This document shows positions 63,218 through 64,000 of a stretch of DNA of 64,000 nucleotides, piece by piece (position 1 is the stretch's first letter; each line of letters begins with the position of its first letter). A model generated the notes under the pieces. It searched no databases, was not told the DNA's origin, and saw only the letters and a program-made list of their open reading frames with translations. A program made the translations under genes and the position numbers. Source of the DNA: Flavobacterium sinopsychrotolerans (GTDB taxonomy: Bacteria > Bacteroidota > Bacteroidia > Flavobacteriales > Flavobacteriaceae); contig NZ_FODN01000005.1 of assembly GCF_900110375.1 (NCBI RefSeq), positions 62,001-126,000 on the forward strand. The letters run 5' to 3'.

Positions 63218-63790
63218 CTAGAATTTGTAAGCTAGAGAAAGAGAAAAAACAGAGTTCTGTACATTCACATCTTCTTGTAAAGCATCTTTAAATTCGTCAC
63301 TAAAAATGTTTGAAACTCCCATGTTATAACGAACTCCAGCAGAAAATTTCTCAGTAAAATCATAACCAGCACCAAAATTAATTCCGAAATCAGTAGAGTT
63401 AAATAATCTTTTAGAATCTATAGAGTTTCCATCCATCTTTATTTTTGCAGATGTTAAAAAACCTATTTGAGGACCTGCTTCTAAATTAAATTTATCTGCT
63501 ACATAATATTTTGCCATTAAAGGAACATTGATGTAGGTCAAATTAAAACTTCCTTCATCACTATCTGACCCTTGTCCTGAAAACAAAACCTCAGGTTGCA
63601 ATGCAAATTTATCAGATAATTTAATTTCTGCAAATCCACCAATATTCACACCTGTTAAATTAGATCCATCCTCAATATCACCCGAGAAATTAGCAAGGTT
63701 TAATCCACCTTTAACACCAAATTTTGTTTCTTGCGCATTAGCAAATCCAAAAGCAAATACAGCCGCAACTGTTAAAATAATTTTTTTCAT
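63218..63790 (-). CDS. Small outer-membrane beta-barrel protein
   Basis: A 190-residue protein with a Sec signal (cleavage near ANAQ). The remainder alternates in the way of an eight-stranded barrel: KFGVKGGLNLANFSGD at the start, FGINFGAGYDFTEKFSAGVRYNMG toward the end, and a final VFSLSLAYKF ending in Phe. This matches the porin-like outer membrane beta-barrel (PorT/OMP_b-brl) family of Bacteroidota. Ligand or pore function is unknown. Confidence 0.9.
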   Translation of the reverse strand: MKKIILTVAAVFAFGFANAQETKFGVKGGLNLANFSGDIEDGSNLTGVNIGGFAEIKLSDKFALQPEVLFSGQGSDSDEGSFNLTYINVPLMAKYYVADKFNLEAGPQIGFLTSAKIKMDGNSIDSKRLFNSTDFGINFGAGYDFTEKFSAGVRYNMGVSNIFSDEFKDALQEDVNVQNSVFSLSLAYKF

Positions 63791-63814
63791 GTTTGTTAGT
63801 TAAAATTAATGCGG

Positions 63815-63822
63815 CAAATGTA
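63815..63822 (-). promoter_or_regulatory. -7 element of the barrel gene
   Basis: TACATTTG on the - strand matches the consensus 24 bases before the ATG. No clear TTG upstream at normal spacing. Confidence 0.4.
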
Positions 63823-63944
63823 AATAACATCGTATTAAAAAAAAATATTTTTAAACAAAAAATTAAAATTAATCTGACAATAAATAAATTTATTTTTATT
63901 TAAAAATAGTAAAAACAACTAATAATCAATATATTAAAAAATAA

Positions 63945-63968
63945 CTTCTCACTAAATTTAGTGAGAAG
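63945..63968. terminator. Palindromic terminator near the right edge
   Basis: CTTCTCACTAAA (63945-63956) and TTTAGTGAGAAG (63957-63968) form a perfect palindrome without loop, with A runs on the left and T-rich sequence further out. It probably ends transcription of a gene beyond the window's right edge. Confidence 0.6.
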
Positions 63969-64000
63969 AATTTCAATTAAAAAAATATTTATTTGAAAAT

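Overview
The window is chromosomal DNA from a member of the Flavobacteriaceae, most likely Flavobacterium or a close relative. The evidence is AT-rich sequence, promoters of the Bacteroidota type (TTG-N18/19-TAnnTTTG), a T9SS-sorted CotH protein, lineage-typical families (DUF4199, CWC/DUF5522, GlmU-family protein, DUF2892-TPR), a CarB that stops before the allosteric domain, and a 6S-Flavo-like RNA between zapA and rny. Genes are dense on both strands. No rRNA, tRNA, CRISPR array, prophage or insertion sequence was seen.

Layout. 1-3743: cobalamin salvage and uptake (partial cobU on the left edge; a BtuFCD-like importer). 3777-6566: an orphan large methyltransferase, TrmL and an RluE-type pseudouridine synthase. 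6738-11304: a small hydrophilic protein, rmuC with a small membrane-anchored protein and a hotdog thioesterase, YceI, and a TIGR01777 epimerase. 11422-19687: a chain on the + strand whose first four genes overlap end to start (TetR-like, UbiB-like kinase, DUF2256, cryptochrome DASH), followed by a second cryptochrome/photolyase, DUF2805, an SDR without the usual Tyr, folE and an SDR-DUF2867 protein. 19768-25443: a - strand set headed by a MerR regulator with a cobalamin-binding domain, then crtI, crtB, crtZ, an SRPBCC protein and a class I photolyase. 25875-31226: CotH/T9SS protein, phosphoribosyltransferase, hydrolases and a VOC protein. 31313-33816: a small accessory insert holding a DUF4917/SIR2-like gene broken by an in-frame TAA and an unrecognised putative zinc protein. 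33837-41288: carB, rpmH, a TPR protein, a thioredoxin-fold protein, a lytic transglycosylase, a hydrolase, pirin and a small acetyltransferase. 41350-57879: ABC-F, alanine symporter, GlmU-family protein, L31 type B, DUF4199, GT2, phosphohexomutase, MsbA-like exporter, DUF2971, EF-hand lipoprotein, TonB-dependent receptor and M23 protein. 57996-63790: coiled-coil protein/zapA/6S RNA/rny, a PAS histidine kinase, xerD and an outer-membrane beta-barrel.

The functional centre is 11-25 kb, which reads as a light-response locus. A CarH/LitR-type B12 photoreceptor regulator adjoins carotenoid synthesis and repair (three cryptochrome/photolyase genes). folE could feed the pterin antenna cofactor, and DUF2256 and DUF2805 are known companions of photolyase genes. 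The B12 uptake and salvage genes at the left end could supply the regulator's chromophore, although that link is only proximity. The regulator keeps the W-x9-EH motif and the lower-ligand His but has Gln where Thermus CarH has its light-state upper His, so its photochemistry may differ.
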